Counted from the stretch's first letter, positions 19,833-30,060 are shown. The stretch: 64,000 bases of DNA from Nocardia nova SH22a (GCF_000523235.1 NZ_CP006850.1:4836001-4900000); one strand, 5' to 3'. Translations and numbers: made by a program. Notes: generated from the sequence alone by a model not told the origin.

Positions 19833-21977
19833 GTGTCAGTCACAGACGACATCCGCGCCCTCACCCAGCCCGCACATCCGGCCGACTGGACCGAACTGGA
19901 CACCAGAGCCGTCGACACCGCCCGTGTCCTGGCCGCCGACGCGGTCCAGAACGCCGGCAACGGTCATCCCGGCACCGCGATGAGCCTGGCGCCGTTGGCC
20001 TATACGCTCTACCAGCGGGTCCTGCGCTACGACCCGACCGATCCGGAGTGGGTCGGCCGCGACCGGTTCGTGCTGTCCTGCGGGCATTCCAGCCTCACCC
20101 AGTACATCCAGCTCTACCTGGCCGGCATCGGTCTCGAACTGGATGATCTGCGGCATCTGCGGCAGTGGGGTTCGCTGACCCCGGGCCACCCCGAGTTCCG
20201 CCACACCAAGGGCGTGGAGATCACCACCGGCCCGCTCGGTCAGGGCCTGGCCTCCGCGGTCGGCATGGCGATGGCCTCGCGCCGCGAGCGCGGCCTGTTC
20301 GATCCGTCCGCCGCGCAGGGCGCCAGCCCGTTCGACCATTTCGTGTACGCCATCGCCTCCGACGGCGACATCGAGGAGGGTGTCACCTCCGAGGCGTCCT
20401 CGCTCGCGGGTACCCAGCAGCTGGGCAACCTGATCGTCTTCTACGACGACAACAAGATCTCCATCGAGGACGACACCTCGATCGCCCTCACCGAGGACAC
20501 CGCCGAGCGCTACCGCGCCTACGGCTGGCACGTCCAGGTCGTCGAGGGCGGCGAGAACGTCACCGGCATCCTGGAGGCCATCGAGGCCGCGCAGGCGGTC
20601 ACCGACAAGCCGTCGTTCATCCTGCTGCGCACCATCATCGGCTATCCCGCGCCCACCAAGATGAACACCGGCGCCGCGCACGGCGCCGCCCTGGGCGCCG
20701 ACGAGGTCGCCGGGGTCAAGAAGGCGCTGGGCTTCGATCCGGACCAGGGCTTCGTCGTGGACGACGAGGTCATCGCGCACTCCCGCGGTAACGCCGCCGA
20801 GCGCGGCAAGTCCGCCCACGCCGCGTGGCAGGACCAGTTCGACGCCTGGGCGCAGGCCAATCCGGAGAACAAGGAACTGTTCGACCGCCTCGAGCAGCGC
20901 CGCCTCCCCCAGGGCTGGGCCGACGCGCTGCCGGTCTTCGAGACCGACGAGAAGGGCATGGCCACCCGCAAGGCGTCCGGCAAGACACTGGCCGCGCTGG
21001 CGCCGGTGCTGCCGGAGCTGTGGGGCGGTTCGGCCGACCTCGCCGAATCCAACAACACCACGATGCCCGGCGTCCCGAGCTTCGGCCCGACCTCGATCTC
21101 CACCGGTATGTGGAAGGCCGAGCCCTACGGCCGGACCCTGCACTTCGGGGTGCGCGAGCACGCCATGGGCTCGATCCTCAACGGCATCGCCCTGCACGGC
21201 CCGACCCGCCCGTACGGCGGCACCTTCCTGGTGTTCTCCGACTACATGCGCCCGGCCGTGCGACTGGCCGCGCTGATGCGGGTTCCGGCCATCTACGTGT
21301 GGACCCACGACTCCATCGGCCTGGGCGAGGACGGCCCCACCCATCAGCCGATCGAGCATCTGGCCGCGCTGCGGGCCATCCCCGGCCTGAATGTGGTGCG
21401 CCCCGGTGACGCCAACGAGACCGTGCACGCGTGGCGGACGATCCTCGAGCTCGAAAGTGCCGAGCAGCACTCGCATTTCGTGCCCGCCGACCACCCGCAC
21501 ACCGACGGCCCCTCGGCGCTGGCGCTGACCCGTCAGGACGTCCCGACCCTGTCCGGCACCTCCTACGAGGGCGTCTCGCGCGGCGGGTACGTCCTGGCCG
21601 AATCCTCCACCGGCACACCGCAGGTAATCCTGATCGCCACCGGATCGGAACTCCACCTGGCCGTCGAGGCGCGCACTACCCTGGAGGAGCAGGGCATCGG
21701 CACCCGCGTGGTGTCCATGCCGTGCGTCGAATGGTTCGACGCGCAGGATCAGTCCTACCGCGACGAGGTGCTGCCCCCGCAGATCACCGCCCGCGTCACC
21801 GTCGAGGCCGGAATCGCGATGCCGTGGCAGCGCTTCACCGGTAACGACGGTGAGAACGTCTCGATCGAGCACTTCGGTGCCTCGGCCCCCTACAAGGTGC
21901 TGTTCCGCGAATTCGGCCTCACCACCGAGGCCGTCGTCGAGGCCGCGCAGCGCTCACTCGCCAAGGTGAAGGGATAA
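19833..21977 (+). CDS. tkt: Transketolase
   Basis: A 714-residue thiamine-diphosphate enzyme that moves two-carbon units in the non-oxidative pentose phosphate pathway. Substrate and cofactor motifs include G-N-G-H-P-G-T-A-M near 40, G-P-L-G-Q-G, the metal/ThDP motif G-D-G-D-I-E-E-G near 170, and E-D-G-P-T-H-Q-P near 490. GTG 19833 is chosen: CAGGAGA lies 9-10 nt upstream and it gives the usual M-S-V-T-D-D-I-R N-terminus. First gene of a five-gene operon, with tal starting 5 nt after its stop. Confidence 0.96.
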   Translation: MSVTDDIRALTQPAHPADWTELDTRAVDTARVLAADAVQNAGNGHPGTAMSLAPLAYTLYQRVLRYDPTDPEWVGRDRFVLSCGHSSLTQYIQLYLAGIGLELDDLRHLRQWGSLTPGHPEFRHTKGVEITTGPLGQGLASAVGMAMASRRERGLFDPSAAQGASPFDHFVYAIASDGDIEEGVTSEASSLAGTQQLGNLIVFYDDNKISIEDDTSIALTEDTAERYRAYGWHVQVVEGGENVTGILEAIEAAQAVTDKPSFILLRTIIGYPAPTKMNTGAAHGAALGADEVAGVKKALGFDPDQGFVVDDEVIAHSRGNAAERGKSAHAAWQDQFDAWAQANPENKELFDRLEQRRLPQGWADALPVFETDEKGMATRKASGKTLAALAPVLPELWGGSADLAESNNTTMPGVPSFGPTSISTGMWKAEPYGRTLHFGVREHAMGSILNGIALHGPTRPYGGTFLVFSDYMRPAVRLAALMRVPAIYVWTHDSIGLGEDGPTHQPIEHLAALRAIPGLNVVRPGDANETVHAWRTILELESAEQHSHFVPADHPHTDGPSALALTRQDVPTLSGTSYEGVSRGGYVLAESSTGTPQVILIATGSELHLAVEARTTLEEQGIGTRVVSMPCVEWFDAQDQSYRDEVLPPQITARVTVEAGIAMPWQRFTGNDGENVSIEHFGASAPYKVLFREFGLTTEAVVEAAQRSLAKVKG

Positions 21978-21982
21978 CCCCA

Positions 21983-23113
21983 ATGGCACAGAACGAGAAT
22001 CTCGCCGAGCTGTCGAAGGCCGGCGTATCGGTATGGCTCGACGATCTGTCCCGTGACCGGATCCGCTCGGGCAATCTGGCCGAGCTCGTCGCCACCCGCA
22101 GCATCGTCGGCGTCACCACCAACCCGACGATCTTCCAAGGCGCCCTGAGTCAGGGCCACAGCTACGACGAGCAGGTCAAGGAGCTCGCCGCCCGGGGCGC
22201 CGACGCCGATGCCGCGATCCGCACCATCACCACCGACGACGTCCGCGCCGCCTGCGATGTGCTGGCCGAGGTGTTCGAGGCCAGCGACGGTGTGGACGGC
22301 CGGGTGTCGATCGAGGTCGATCCGCGGCTGGCGTTCGACGCCGACAAGACCGTCGCCCAGGCGGTCGAGCTGTGGAAGATCGTCGACCGGCCGAATCTGT
22401 TCATCAAGATCCCGGCCACCGAGGAAGGGCTGCCCGCGATCACCCGGGTGATCGCCGAGGGCATCAGCGTCAACGTCACGCTGATCTTCTCCGTGGAGCG
22501 CTACCGCAGTGTGATGGGCTCGTATCTGGACGGTGTGCGCAAGGCGCGCATCGCCGGGCACGACATCGCCCACATCCACTCGGTCGCCTCGTTCTTCGTG
22601 TCCCGGGTCGACACCGAGATCGACAAGCGGCTCGAGCAGATCGGCACGCCGGAGGCACTGGCGCTGCGCGGCAAGGCCGGAATCGCCAACGCGCGCTTGG
22701 CCTATGCCGCCTACCAGGACGTCTTCGACGGCGGTAACCACACCTCGACCTACTCGCATCTGGCCTCCGGTGGCGCCAACCGCCAGCGGCCGCTGTGGGC
22801 GTCGACGGGTGTGAAGAACCCCGACTACCCGGACACGATGTACATCACCGAACTGGTGGGACCGAATACGGTCAACACGCTGCCGGAGAAGACCCTCGAG
22901 GCGTTCGCCGACCACGGTGAGCTCCGCGGCGACCTGGTCTCGGGCGCCGAGGCCGAGGCACAGGGCGTCTTCGACGCGCTGTCGGCCGCCGGAATCGATC
23001 TGGCCGATGTCTTCGACGTCCTCGAGCGCGAGGGTGTGGAGAAGTTCGAGAAGTCGTGGGAAGAACTGCTCACCGCGACGACCGCCGAGTTGAAGAGCAC
23101 CGGGAGCAACTGA
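21983..23113 (+). CDS. tal: Transaldolase
   Basis: A 376-residue class I aldolase of the pentose phosphate pathway that transfers dihydroxyacetone units through a Schiff base. The active-site lysine is in L-F-I-K-I-P-A-T-E near residue 140; [10 protein letters not shown] near 45 is the other hallmark. Length fits the long actinobacterial transaldolases. It sits between tkt and zwf with 5-nt spacers on each side. Confidence 0.96.
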   Translation: MAQNENLAELSKAGVSVWLDDLSRDRIRSGNLAELVATRSIVGVTTNPTIFQGALSQGHSYDEQVKELAARGADADAAIRTITTDDVRAACDVLAEVFEASDGVDGRVSIEVDPRLAFDADKTVAQAVELWKIVDRPNLFIKIPATEEGLPAITRVIAEGISVNVTLIFSVERYRSVMGSYLDGVRKARIAGHDIAHIHSVASFFVSRVDTEIDKRLEQIGTPEALALRGKAGIANARLAYAAYQDVFDGGNHTSTYSHLASGGANRQRPLWASTGVKNPDYPDTMYITELVGPNTVNTLPEKTLEAFADHGELRGDLVSGAEAEAQGVFDALSAAGIDLADVFDVLEREGVEKFEKSWEELLTATTAELKSTGSN

Positions 23114-23118
23114 CCGCG

Positions 23119-24681
23119 ATGGCCGGCCAGAACAAGACGGCCGCCCCGGGGAATCCGCTGCGCGAGGAGCGCGACAAGCGGCTTCCCCGGATCGCCGGCC
23201 CGTGCAGCATGGTGATCTTCGGGGTGACAGGAGATCTGTCACGTAAGAAACTGATGCCGGCCATCTACGACCTCGCGAACCGGGGGCTGCTGCCCCCGGG
23301 CTTCGCGCTGGTCGGATTCGCCCGGCGCGATTACGCCGACGAGGATTTCGCGCAGGTGGTCCTCGAATCGGTGAAGACCCATGCCCGCACCCCGTTCCGC
23401 CAGGAGGTGTGGGATCAGCTGTCGGAAGGTATCCGGTTCGTCCAGGGCACCTTCGACGACGACGCCGCCTTCGGCACCCTCGCCCAGACGTTGAAGAAAC
23501 TCGACGCCGAGCGGGGCACGGGCGGTAACCACGCCTTCTATCTGTCGATCCCGCCGAACGCGTTCCCCGTTGTGCTGGAACAGCTTTCGCGCACCGGCCT
23601 GGCCAAACCGCCGGAGGTCGATCCGGGCAAACCGAAGCCGTGGCGCCGGGTGGTCATCGAGAAACCCTTCGGACACGATCTGCACAGCGCGCAGGAACTC
23701 AACGCACTGGTGAACCGCGTGTTCCCGGAGGAGACGGTCTTCCGCATCGACCACTACCTCGGCAAGGAGACGGTGCAGAACCTGCTGGCGCTGCGCTTCG
23801 CGAACGAACTGTTCGAGCCGATCTGGAACGCCAACTTCGTCGACCACGTGCAGATCACGATGGCCGAGGACATCGGATTGGGCGGGCGCGCGGGCTATTA
23901 CGACGGAATCGGCGCCGCCCGCGACGTGATCCAGAACCATCTGCTGCAACTGCTGGCCTTGACCGCGATGGAGGATCCGGTCAACTTCCAGCCGCGGCAG
24001 CTGCAGATCGAGAAGATCAAGATCCTGTCCGCGACCAAGCTGGTCGAACCGCTCGAGGAGACCACGGCCCGCGGTCAGTACGAGGCGGGCTGGCAGGGCA
24101 GCGAGAAGGTGGTGGGCCTGCTCGAGGAGGAGGGTTTCGATCCGCATTCGCGCACCGAGACCTATGCCGCGATCACGCTCAACGTCGACACCCGCCGCTG
24201 GGCCGGGGTGCCGTTCTATCTGCGGACCGGAAAACGCCTGGGCCGCAGGGTCACCGAGATCGCGGTCATGTTCAAGCGGGCGCCGCATCTGCCCTTCGAT
24301 CAGACGATGACCGAGGAACTCGGGCAGAACGCGCTGGTCATCCGGGTGCAGCCGGATGAGGGCATCACCATGCGATTCGGGTCGAAGGTGCCCGGATCCA
24401 GCATGGAGGTCCGCGACGTCAACATGGACTTCAGCTACGGCGAATCGTTCACCGAGTCCTCCCCCGAGGCCTACGAACGGCTCATCCTCGATGTGCTGCT
24501 CGGTGAGCCGTCGCTGTTCCCGGTCAACGAGGAGGTCGAATTGGCTTGGCGCATCCTCGATCCCGTACTCGACCACTGGGCCGAGGGCGGCAGGCCCGAG
24601 CCCTACGAATCCGGTACCTGGGGTCCGGCCTCGGCCGACGAGATGCTCGCCCGCACCGGGCGCGAATGGCGGCGGCCGTGA
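23119..24681 (+). CDS. zwf: Glucose-6-phosphate 1-dehydrogenase
   Basis: A 520-residue enzyme that oxidises glucose 6-phosphate to 6-phosphogluconolactone and supplies NADPH. The nucleotide-binding motif is I-F-G-V-T-G-D-L-S-R-K-K near 32-43, and the substrate/catalytic motif is R-I-D-H-Y-L-G-K-E near 210. ATG 23119 gives an N-terminus close to actinobacterial Zwf. The last four bases overlap the start of opcA (GTGA), whose product is the known assembly and activity partner of Zwf. Confidence 0.96.
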   Translation: MAGQNKTAAPGNPLREERDKRLPRIAGPCSMVIFGVTGDLSRKKLMPAIYDLANRGLLPPGFALVGFARRDYADEDFAQVVLESVKTHARTPFRQEVWDQLSEGIRFVQGTFDDDAAFGTLAQTLKKLDAERGTGGNHAFYLSIPPNAFPVVLEQLSRTGLAKPPEVDPGKPKPWRRVVIEKPFGHDLHSAQELNALVNRVFPEETVFRIDHYLGKETVQNLLALRFANELFEPIWNANFVDHVQITMAEDIGLGGRAGYYDGIGAARDVIQNHLLQLLALTAMEDPVNFQPRQLQIEKIKILSATKLVEPLEETTARGQYEAGWQGSEKVVGLLEEEGFDPHSRTETYAAITLNVDTRRWAGVPFYLRTGKRLGRRVTEIAVMFKRAPHLPFDQTMTEELGQNALVIRVQPDEGITMRFGSKVPGSSMEVRDVNMDFSYGESFTESSPEAYERLILDVLLGEPSLFPVNEEVELAWRILDPVLDHWAEGGRPEPYESGTWGPASADEMLARTGREWRRP

Positions 24682-25587
24682 TCGTCGACATGCCCGACAC
24701 CAGTACCCGCGAGGTCACCAAGCGGCTGGTGACCCTGCGCGAGACCAACGGCGTCATCGCGATGGGCCGGGTGCTCACCCTCGTGGTGTGCACCCTGGAC
24801 TCCTCCGAGGCCGAGGACGCGATCGACGCCGCCAACGACGCGAGCCGGGAACATCCCTGTCGCGTGATCGTGCTGGCCCGCGGCGACCGGTTCGCCGAGA
24901 CCAAACTCGACGCCCAGATCCGGGTGGGCGGTGACGCCGGTGCGGCCGAGGTGATAGTGCTGCGGCTGCAAGGTGAACTCGTCAACAACGAGAGCAGTGT
25001 GGTGATCCCGTTCCTGCTGCCCGACACCCCCGTGGTGGCGTGGTGGCCGCGCGGCGCCCCGGATTTCCCGTCCCGGGGATTCGGTGGGCCGCTTGGCGAA
25101 TCGCCGTATCACCGATGCCACCTACGCCCCGGACCCGCGCGCGGCAATCACCCGCCGCCTGGATTCCTACGCGCCCGGCGACACCGATCTGGCCTGGAGC
25201 CGGATCACGTTCTGGCGGGCGCTGCTGGCATCGGCCCTCGATGTGCCGCCGTACGAGCCGATCGAGTCGGTGACGGTCTCGGGTCTGGCCGAGGAGCCCG
25301 CACTCGACATCCTGGCAGGCTGGCTGGCGGCCAAACTGGAATGCCCGATCCACCGCAAGACCGGGGAGCTCAAGGTCGTGCTGCATCGGCCGTCGGTGTC
25401 GGTCGGCATCGAACGCCCGCAGACCGGGCGCACCGCGACCCTGACCCGCACCAGCGAGCCCGATCAGCGTTTCGCGCTGGCCCGCCGGGAGACCAGGGAC
25501 TGCCTGGCCGAGGAACTGCGACGGCTCGACGCCGACGAAGTCTATGCCGAGGCACTGGCCGGAATCGGAAAGGTCGTCTATGAGTAA
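24678..25587 (+). pseudogene. opcA: opcA, Zwf assembly protein, broken by a +1 frameshift
   Basis: OpcA associates with glucose-6-phosphate dehydrogenase and is needed for its full activity. The first about 133 codons, from GTG 24678 (M-I-V-D-M-P-D-T), read in one frame down to P-D-F-P-S-R. The rest of the protein (G-R-L-A-N-R-R-I-T-D-A-T through to K-V-V-Y-E) continues in the +1 frame to TAA at 25585. Deleting one G from the GGGG run at 25075-25078 restores a continuous 302-residue OpcA of normal length. As written the product would be truncated by a long missense tail (open to 25583). All codons on both sides look under selection, so a sequencing error or a very recent mutation is likely. 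Confidence 0.9.
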
Positions 25588-26311
25588 GCCGCAGATCGAG
25601 GTGTTCGCCGGAACCGAGGAACTGGTCGCGGCGGCGGCGCGGCGATTCGTGGAGGTCGTGACCGCCGCGCAGGCCGAGCGCGGCTCGGCGTCGGTGGTTC
25701 TGACCGGCGGCGGCACCGGCATCGGATTGCTGGAACTGGTCCGCAAGGCACCGGGTGCGATCGATTTCTCCCGGCTGGACGTCTTCTGGGGTGACGAACG
25801 GTTCGTTCCGGCCGGTGATGCCGAACGCAACGAACTGCAGGCCCGCCACGCGCTGCTCGATCATGTGCCGGTCGATCCCGCCCGGGTCCATCCCGTCGCG
25901 ACCTCCGACGGCGAATATCCGGATCCGGTGGAGGCCGCCGCCGAGTATTCCGCGGCGGTCCACGCCCATCTGGCCGAGTACGGCGGCTTCGATCTGCATC
26001 TGCTCGGCATGGGCGGCGAAGGCCACGTGAATTCGCTGTTCCCGCACACCCCGGCGGTCGCGGAGAAACATGAACTCGTTGTCGCCGTGACGGATTCACC
26101 GAAACCGCCGCCCGTGCGGGTCACCCTGACCCTGCCCGCGGTGACCCGGGCCCGGCACGTGGTCCTGGTCGTCGGCGGCGAGGCCAAGGCCGACGCGGTC
26201 GTCGAGGCCCTGACGGGCGCCTCCCCGCTCGACATCCCGGCGGCCGGTGCGCACGGGAGCGAGACCACGACCTGGCTGCTGGACGAGAGCGCGGCCGCCA
26301 AACTGTCCTGA
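25580..26311 (+). CDS. pgl: 6-phosphogluconolactonase
   Basis: A 243-residue enzyme that hydrolyses 6-phosphogluconolactone, the product of Zwf. Landmarks are L-T-G-G-G-T-G near 40-46, F-W-G-D-E-R-F-V-P near 75 and G-M-G-G-E-G-H-V-N-S-L-F-P near 145-157. ATG 25580 overlaps the last eight bases of opcA, so its translation is likely coupled to opcA and would be exposed to the frameshift there. Last gene of the operon. Confidence 0.95.
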   Translation: MSKPQIEVFAGTEELVAAAARRFVEVVTAAQAERGSASVVLTGGGTGIGLLELVRKAPGAIDFSRLDVFWGDERFVPAGDAERNELQARHALLDHVPVDPARVHPVATSDGEYPDPVEAAAEYSAAVHAHLAEYGGFDLHLLGMGGEGHVNSLFPHTPAVAEKHELVVAVTDSPKPPPVRVTLTLPAVTRARHVVLVVGGEAKADAVVEALTGASPLDIPAAGAHGSETTTWLLDESAAAKLS

Positions 26312-26320
26312 GACAGCCGG

Positions 26321-26680
26321 TTATCCGTCCTCGGTCTGCGCCCACGCGGCGACGGGCAAACTGAGATAGACCCCGATGAGGTGGCCCGCGGGCACGATGC
26401 GGGCCACCTCGTCGCGGATGTGGGCGACTCGGCGATCACGGTCGGCGGCACGGTCGGCGAACCACTTCGACCGCACCTCGATCAGCACGTCGATGTCGAA
26501 CCGGTCGAACGGATCCGCGCCGCGAAAGCGCACCAGGACATCACCGGGACGAAGACAGCCGTCGTACGGTTCCGCGGCACACGCCACCGCGACCGAGACG
26601 ATATGCGGCAACTCGTCGGCCAGCCGCCGCTTGGCATCGTCGGTGACACGGGGTGAGCAGGTGATATCGATCAGCGGCAC
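26321..26680 (-). CDS. Tautomerase-like small protein
   Basis: A 119-residue protein starting (GTG) M-P-L-I-D-I-T-C-S, so removal of Met would leave the N-terminal proline that is the general base in the tautomerase (4-OT/MSAD) superfamily. Its length is close to two fused 4-OT-like halves. The assignment rests on that N-terminus and overall pattern only. The stop lies 9 nt from the convergent pgl stop. Confidence 0.6.
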   Translation of the reverse strand: MPLIDITCSPRVTDDAKRRLADELPHIVSVAVACAAEPYDGCLRPGDVLVRFRGADPFDRFDIDVLIEVRSKWFADRAADRDRRVAHIRDEVARIVPAGHLIGVYLSLPVAAWAQTEDG

Positions 26681-26702
26681 GCGGCCAGTATGTCAAGTAC
26701 GC

Positions 26703-27680
26703 TCACCGCCGCGCCGGGTCGCTCACCGCCAGTTCGCTGAGGTGACGCAGCAGGAAGTCGTTCACCGCGCCGGTCTGTTCCAGTTGCACGAGATGCCCTG
26801 CGCCCGCGACCTTTTCGACCGCACGCAGGTCCGGCACATGGGCGCGCAGCACCGCGAGGGGATCGCGGCCGCTGAATCCCTCCATGTCCGGATCGTTCTC
26901 GCCGTAGAGGAAGCAGGTCGGCACGGACACCGTGGTCGGCAGGCCCTCGGTCAGCTCCCAGTTGCGGTCCAGGGCGCGGTACCAGTTCAGCCCGCCGGTG
27001 AAGCCGGTCCGCTCGAATCCCGCCGCGAGGGCGTCGAATTCGGATTCCGGCAGCCACGACCACGGTAGTTCCGGCGCCTGCGGGAGCGCGTCGAGGTAGC
27101 CGATGCCGGGCGGATTCTTCCAGGTGTCCAGATAGTGGAAATCCCCGCTGAGCGCGTAGTACACGCGGGCCAGGAATTCGCGCGGGCGCGCGGCGAGTTC
27201 GGCATCGGCCACACCGGGCTCCTGGAAATACGACAGATGCAGGAAGTGCCGTTGCGCGGCCCGCGTCCAGAACTCCGAGGGCGCCTTGGGCGGGCGCGGC
27301 GCGTACGGATTGTTCAGCACCACGATCCCGGCGACCCGCTCGGGCGCGCGCAGCGCCAGTTCCCAGACCAGCTGCGCCCCGAAGTCCAGCCCGACGAACA
27401 CGGCCCGCTCGGCGCCGATGTCGTCGAGCAGCCCGAGCAGATCGCCGATCACCGCGCGATTGGTGCACGCCTCGACACCCGCGGGCGCCTCGGTGCGCCC
27501 GTATCCGCGCAGATCGGGGGCGATCGCGTGGTATCCGGCGGCCGCCAGCGCCGACAGCTGCCGGTGCCACACGTACCAGCCGTGCGGGAATCCGTGACAG
27601 AAGATCACCGGATATCCCTCGCCCTGTTCGGCGATATGCAGCCGAATCCCGTTGGTCTCGACGAACCGATGTGTCGGCTC
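26703..27680 (-). CDS. Epoxide hydrolase-like alpha/beta hydrolase
   Basis: A 325-residue alpha/beta-hydrolase. The oxyanion motif is H-G-F-P-H-G-W near 30, the nucleophile aspartate is in V-G-L-D-F-G-A-Q near 99-106, and the histidine is in A-G-A-G-H-L-V-Q. An Asp nucleophile followed by F-G fits soluble epoxide hydrolases (EphA-like). GTG 27680 was chosen because AGGAGG lies four bases upstream; the frame is open to GTG 27719. It is divergent from an SDR gene, and the gap contains a KstR-like box, hinting at lipid or steroid catabolism. Confidence 0.85.
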   Translation of the reverse strand, partial: EPTHRFVETNGIRLHIAEQGEGYPVIFCHGFPHGWYVWHRQLSALAAAGYHAIAPDLRGYGRTEAPAGVEACTNRAVIGDLLGLLDDIGAERAVFVGLDFGAQLVWELALRAPERVAGIVVLNNPYAPRPPKAPSEFWTRAAQRHFLHLSYFQEPGVADAELAARPREFLARVYYALSGDFHYLDTWKNPPGIGYLDALPQAPELPWSWLPESEFDALAAGFERTGFTGGLNWYRALDRNWELTEGLPTTVSVPTCFLYGENDPDMEGFSGRDPLAVLRAHVPDLRAVEKVAGAGHLVQLEQTGAVNDFLLRHLSELAVSDPARR

Positions 27681-27698
27681 CACTGCGCCTCCTGCTAC

Positions 27699-27712
27699 TA
27701 GAACACGTTCCT
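27699..27712. promoter_or_regulatory. KstR-like operator box
   Basis: TAGAACACGTTCCT contains the AAC-N2-GTT core (inverted repeat GAAC/GTTC) of the KstR consensus of cholesterol catabolism in mycolate actinomycetes; the last positions deviate from the symmetric form. It lies 18 nt upstream of the epoxide hydrolase GTG and overlaps the expected -35 region of the SDR gene, whose candidate -10 is TAGTGT at 27722-27727. The consensus is quoted from memory. Confidence 0.45.
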
Positions 27713-27736
27713 GTTTCACGGTAGTGTCCCGGAGTC

Positions 27737-28579
27737 GTGAACGGAATATTGCTGACCGATCGAGTCGCGGTCGTCACCGGAGCCAGCCGCGGAATCGGCA
27801 AGGGGATCGCGCTCGAGCTCGGCGCGGCCGGAGCGACGGTCTATGTCACCGGACGTTCCGAGCACACCGGACATCTTCCCGGGACGGTGGCCGCGACCGC
27901 CGCCGAGATCGACGCTCTGGGCGGGCACGGGGTGCCGTTCGTCTGCGATCACCGCGACGACGAGGCGGTGGCGAGGCTGTTCGAGACCGTGCGCGCCGAC
28001 CACGGCCGCCTGGACGTCCTGGTCAACAACGTCTACAACTCCCCCGCCTCGGCACGCTGGCTGGGCAAGCCGTTCTGGGAGGTGCCCCCGGCGGCCTGGG
28101 ACGAGGGTTTCGACATCGGCGTGCGCTCGCACTACGCGGCCGCCCATTTCGCGGCACCGCTGCTGATCGACTCCGGCGGCCTGATCGTCGACATCTCCTC
28201 ACCGGGCGCCGAGCACTTCACCCACAATGTGGTCTACGGAGTCGGCAAGGCCGCGGTGGACCGGCTCACCGCCGACATGGCACACGACCTGGCCGACACC
28301 GACGTCACCGTGGTCTCGCTGTGGCCGGGAATCGTGAATACCGAACTGCTGCAGCTGGTTCCGGCCGACGCGCAGGGCCGCCGCCTGATCACGCTGCCCG
28401 GTGAGGGCACCTTCGATCTCAACGACGCCGAAACCCCGCACTTCGCCGGGCGCGCGGTGGTCGCCCTCGCCGCCGACACGGGACGCCGCGCGCGCACGGG
28501 CCGGGCCTGGCGGGTCGCGGATCTGGCCGAGGCCTACGGCTTCACCGATATCGACGGCCGGGTGCCGCGAACCGGCTAG
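27737..28579 (+). CDS. Short-chain dehydrogenase/reductase (DHRS1-like)
   Basis: A 280-residue classical-type SDR. The nucleotide motif is T-G-A-S-R-G-I-G near 14-21, N-N-V-Y-N replaces the usual N-N-A-G near 98, and the catalytic pair is Y/K in V-Y-G-V-G-K-A near 174, with serine in I-S-S just before. S-L-W-P-G-I-V-N-T-E is the DHRS1-type post-catalytic motif. Substrate unknown. GTG 27737 follows TAGTGT by 9 nt, so it may be leaderless. Confidence 0.87.
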   Translation: MNGILLTDRVAVVTGASRGIGKGIALELGAAGATVYVTGRSEHTGHLPGTVAATAAEIDALGGHGVPFVCDHRDDEAVARLFETVRADHGRLDVLVNNVYNSPASARWLGKPFWEVPPAAWDEGFDIGVRSHYAAAHFAAPLLIDSGGLIVDISSPGAEHFTHNVVYGVGKAAVDRLTADMAHDLADTDVTVVSLWPGIVNTELLQLVPADAQGRRLITLPGEGTFDLNDAETPHFAGRAVVALAADTGRRARTGRAWRVADLAEAYGFTDIDGRVPRTG

Positions 28580-28645
28580 GCACCTGTCGGCTGCCTTAGG
28601 CTTGCGACGGGCACATCCCGTGCCCTCGGCGAAGAAGGAGGGCCG

Positions 28646-29137
28646 GTGGACGCGACGGCGAGTTTCGATGCGGTGATGGCGGCGGCGGACGCACCGATCT
28701 ACGTGGTGACGATCGCGACCGAATCCGACCGGGCGGGATGCGTGGTCGGATTCGCCTCCCAGGTGGGGATCGAACCGCGCCGGTTCCTGGTGTGCCTGTC
28801 CGAGCTGAATCACACCTATCGCGTGGCCGCCGGCGCCACCCACGTCGCGGTGCATCTGATCGACGCCGAAGGACGGGCACTGGCCCAGTTGTTCGGGGCG
28901 GAGACCGGCGACGACGTCGACAAATTCAGCTGGTGCCGGTGGCATCACGGCCCCGACGGCGTGGTGGTGCTGGACGAGGCCGCCGCATGGTTCTCCGGCC
29001 GCATCCTCGACCGCCTGAATTTCGGAGACCATCTGGGTGTGCTCCTCGAGCCGCTCGGCGGACCGACACCCCCGGACAGGGTCACCGCCCTGCGATACGG
29101 CGACCTCGCCGACCTCACCCCGGGTCACCCGGCCTGA
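28646..29137 (+). CDS. Flavin-reductase-domain protein
   Basis: A 163-residue protein of the flavin reductase-like (split-barrel FMN-binding) domain: Y-V-V-T-I-A-T, G-C-V-V-G-F-A-S-Q-V-G-I-E-P near 30-45, and L-S-E-L-N-H-T. Such proteins supply reduced flavin to two-component monooxygenases or bind flavin themselves. It belongs to the same broad family as HsaB, the reductase partner of HsaA, and an HsaA-like protein lies 15 kb away, but a functional link is only a suggestion. GAAGGAGGG precedes GTG 28646. Confidence 0.8.
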   Translation: MDATASFDAVMAAADAPIYVVTIATESDRAGCVVGFASQVGIEPRRFLVCLSELNHTYRVAAGATHVAVHLIDAEGRALAQLFGAETGDDVDKFSWCRWHHGPDGVVVLDEAAAWFSGRILDRLNFGDHLGVLLEPLGGPTPPDRVTALRYGDLADLTPGHPA

Positions 29138-29146
29138 CCCGGAAAC

Positions 29147-29989
29147 CTAACCGCCCAGCGCGATATCGAGAAAGCTCTGCACCGAACGCCCCGGCGCCGG
29201 ACGGGTCCGCCACGCCAGCCGCAACTCCGAGGGTGGTGCGTCCGGAATGTCGAGGTAGACGACACCCGGATGCGGCGCCCGGGTGCGAGCCAGTTCCGGT
29301 ACCGCCCCGATCCCGCGATCGGCGGCGACGAGTTCGATCCATTCGTCGAAGTTCGTGCAGGTGATGATCTCGCGGTCGAATTCGCCGGTCTCCCAGCTGG
29401 TTTCGTCGGTGGTGCCGGAGACGGTGTTGACCACCAGCGGATACCGGGCCAGATCCCGCCAGCGCGGCGCGGGCCCCGACACCAGCACCGACCGGCTCGA
29501 CACCGCCGCGACCCGCCGCTCGGTGCCGATGATCCGCCCGGTCAGCGCCGCGGGTAACCGGATGTCCTTGCGGTACAGGGCGATATCGATACGCCCGGCG
29601 GCGACGGCGGCCACCGGATCGTCGATGCGATGGATGCCCACCCGGCCGCCGAGCGCCTCGAAACGGGTGCGGACCGCGGTGAACCACTCGTCGGGCAGCA
29701 GCCACGAGAATCCGACCGAGACCACGGCGCGCAGCCGCAGTTCGGCGGTCACGGTGTCGATATCGGCCACGATCCGGGTCGCCGCGGCGAGCAGATACTC
29801 CCCTTCGGAGGTGAGCGCGAACCGCCGTGCGCTGCGCTCGACGAGCGTGCAGTCCAGAATCCGCTCGGCCTGCTGCACGGTGCGGGTGAGGGAGGGTTGT
29901 GTGGTGTGCAGCCGGACGGCGGCGCGGGTGTAGTTGCGCTCGGCGCACAACACGACGAATGCCCGCAGATGCCGCAGCTCCAGATCCAT
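29147..29989 (-). CDS. LysR-family transcriptional regulator
   Basis: A 280-residue LTTR. The N-terminal helix-turn-helix (about 1-60) reads L-E-L-R-H-L-R-A-F-V, N-Y-T-R-A-A-V-R-L-H-T-T-Q-P-S-L-T; the effector domain follows from about 90. ATG 29989 is used; the frame extends to 30028. The gene is divergent from the MFS transporter, the usual arrangement for an LTTR and its target. Confidence 0.9.
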   Translation of the reverse strand: MDLELRHLRAFVVLCAERNYTRAAVRLHTTQPSLTRTVQQAERILDCTLVERSARRFALTSEGEYLLAAATRIVADIDTVTAELRLRAVVSVGFSWLLPDEWFTAVRTRFEALGGRVGIHRIDDPVAAVAAGRIDIALYRKDIRLPAALTGRIIGTERRVAAVSSRSVLVSGPAPRWRDLARYPLVVNTVSGTTDETSWETGEFDREIITCTNFDEWIELVAADRGIGAVPELARTRAPHPGVVYLDIPDAPPSELRLAWRTRPAPGRSVQSFLDIALGG

Positions 29990-30060
29990 ACGTTCAGCGT
30001 ATATACCCGTGCACAGTAAGCATTTCACGGGGATGCCGCGGCTCCGTAAGGTCCGGAGAT

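Noticed and set aside
19836..21872. 678-residue minus-strand frame opposite tkt, and the 714-residue plus-strand frame opposite uvrC (58957-61101)
   Set aside because: Both are antisense shadows of well-recognised enzymes.
25060..25095. Programmed frameshift in opcA
   Set aside because: No slippery heptamer plus stimulator is evident, and homologs are single-frame; a homopolymer error or mutation is simpler.
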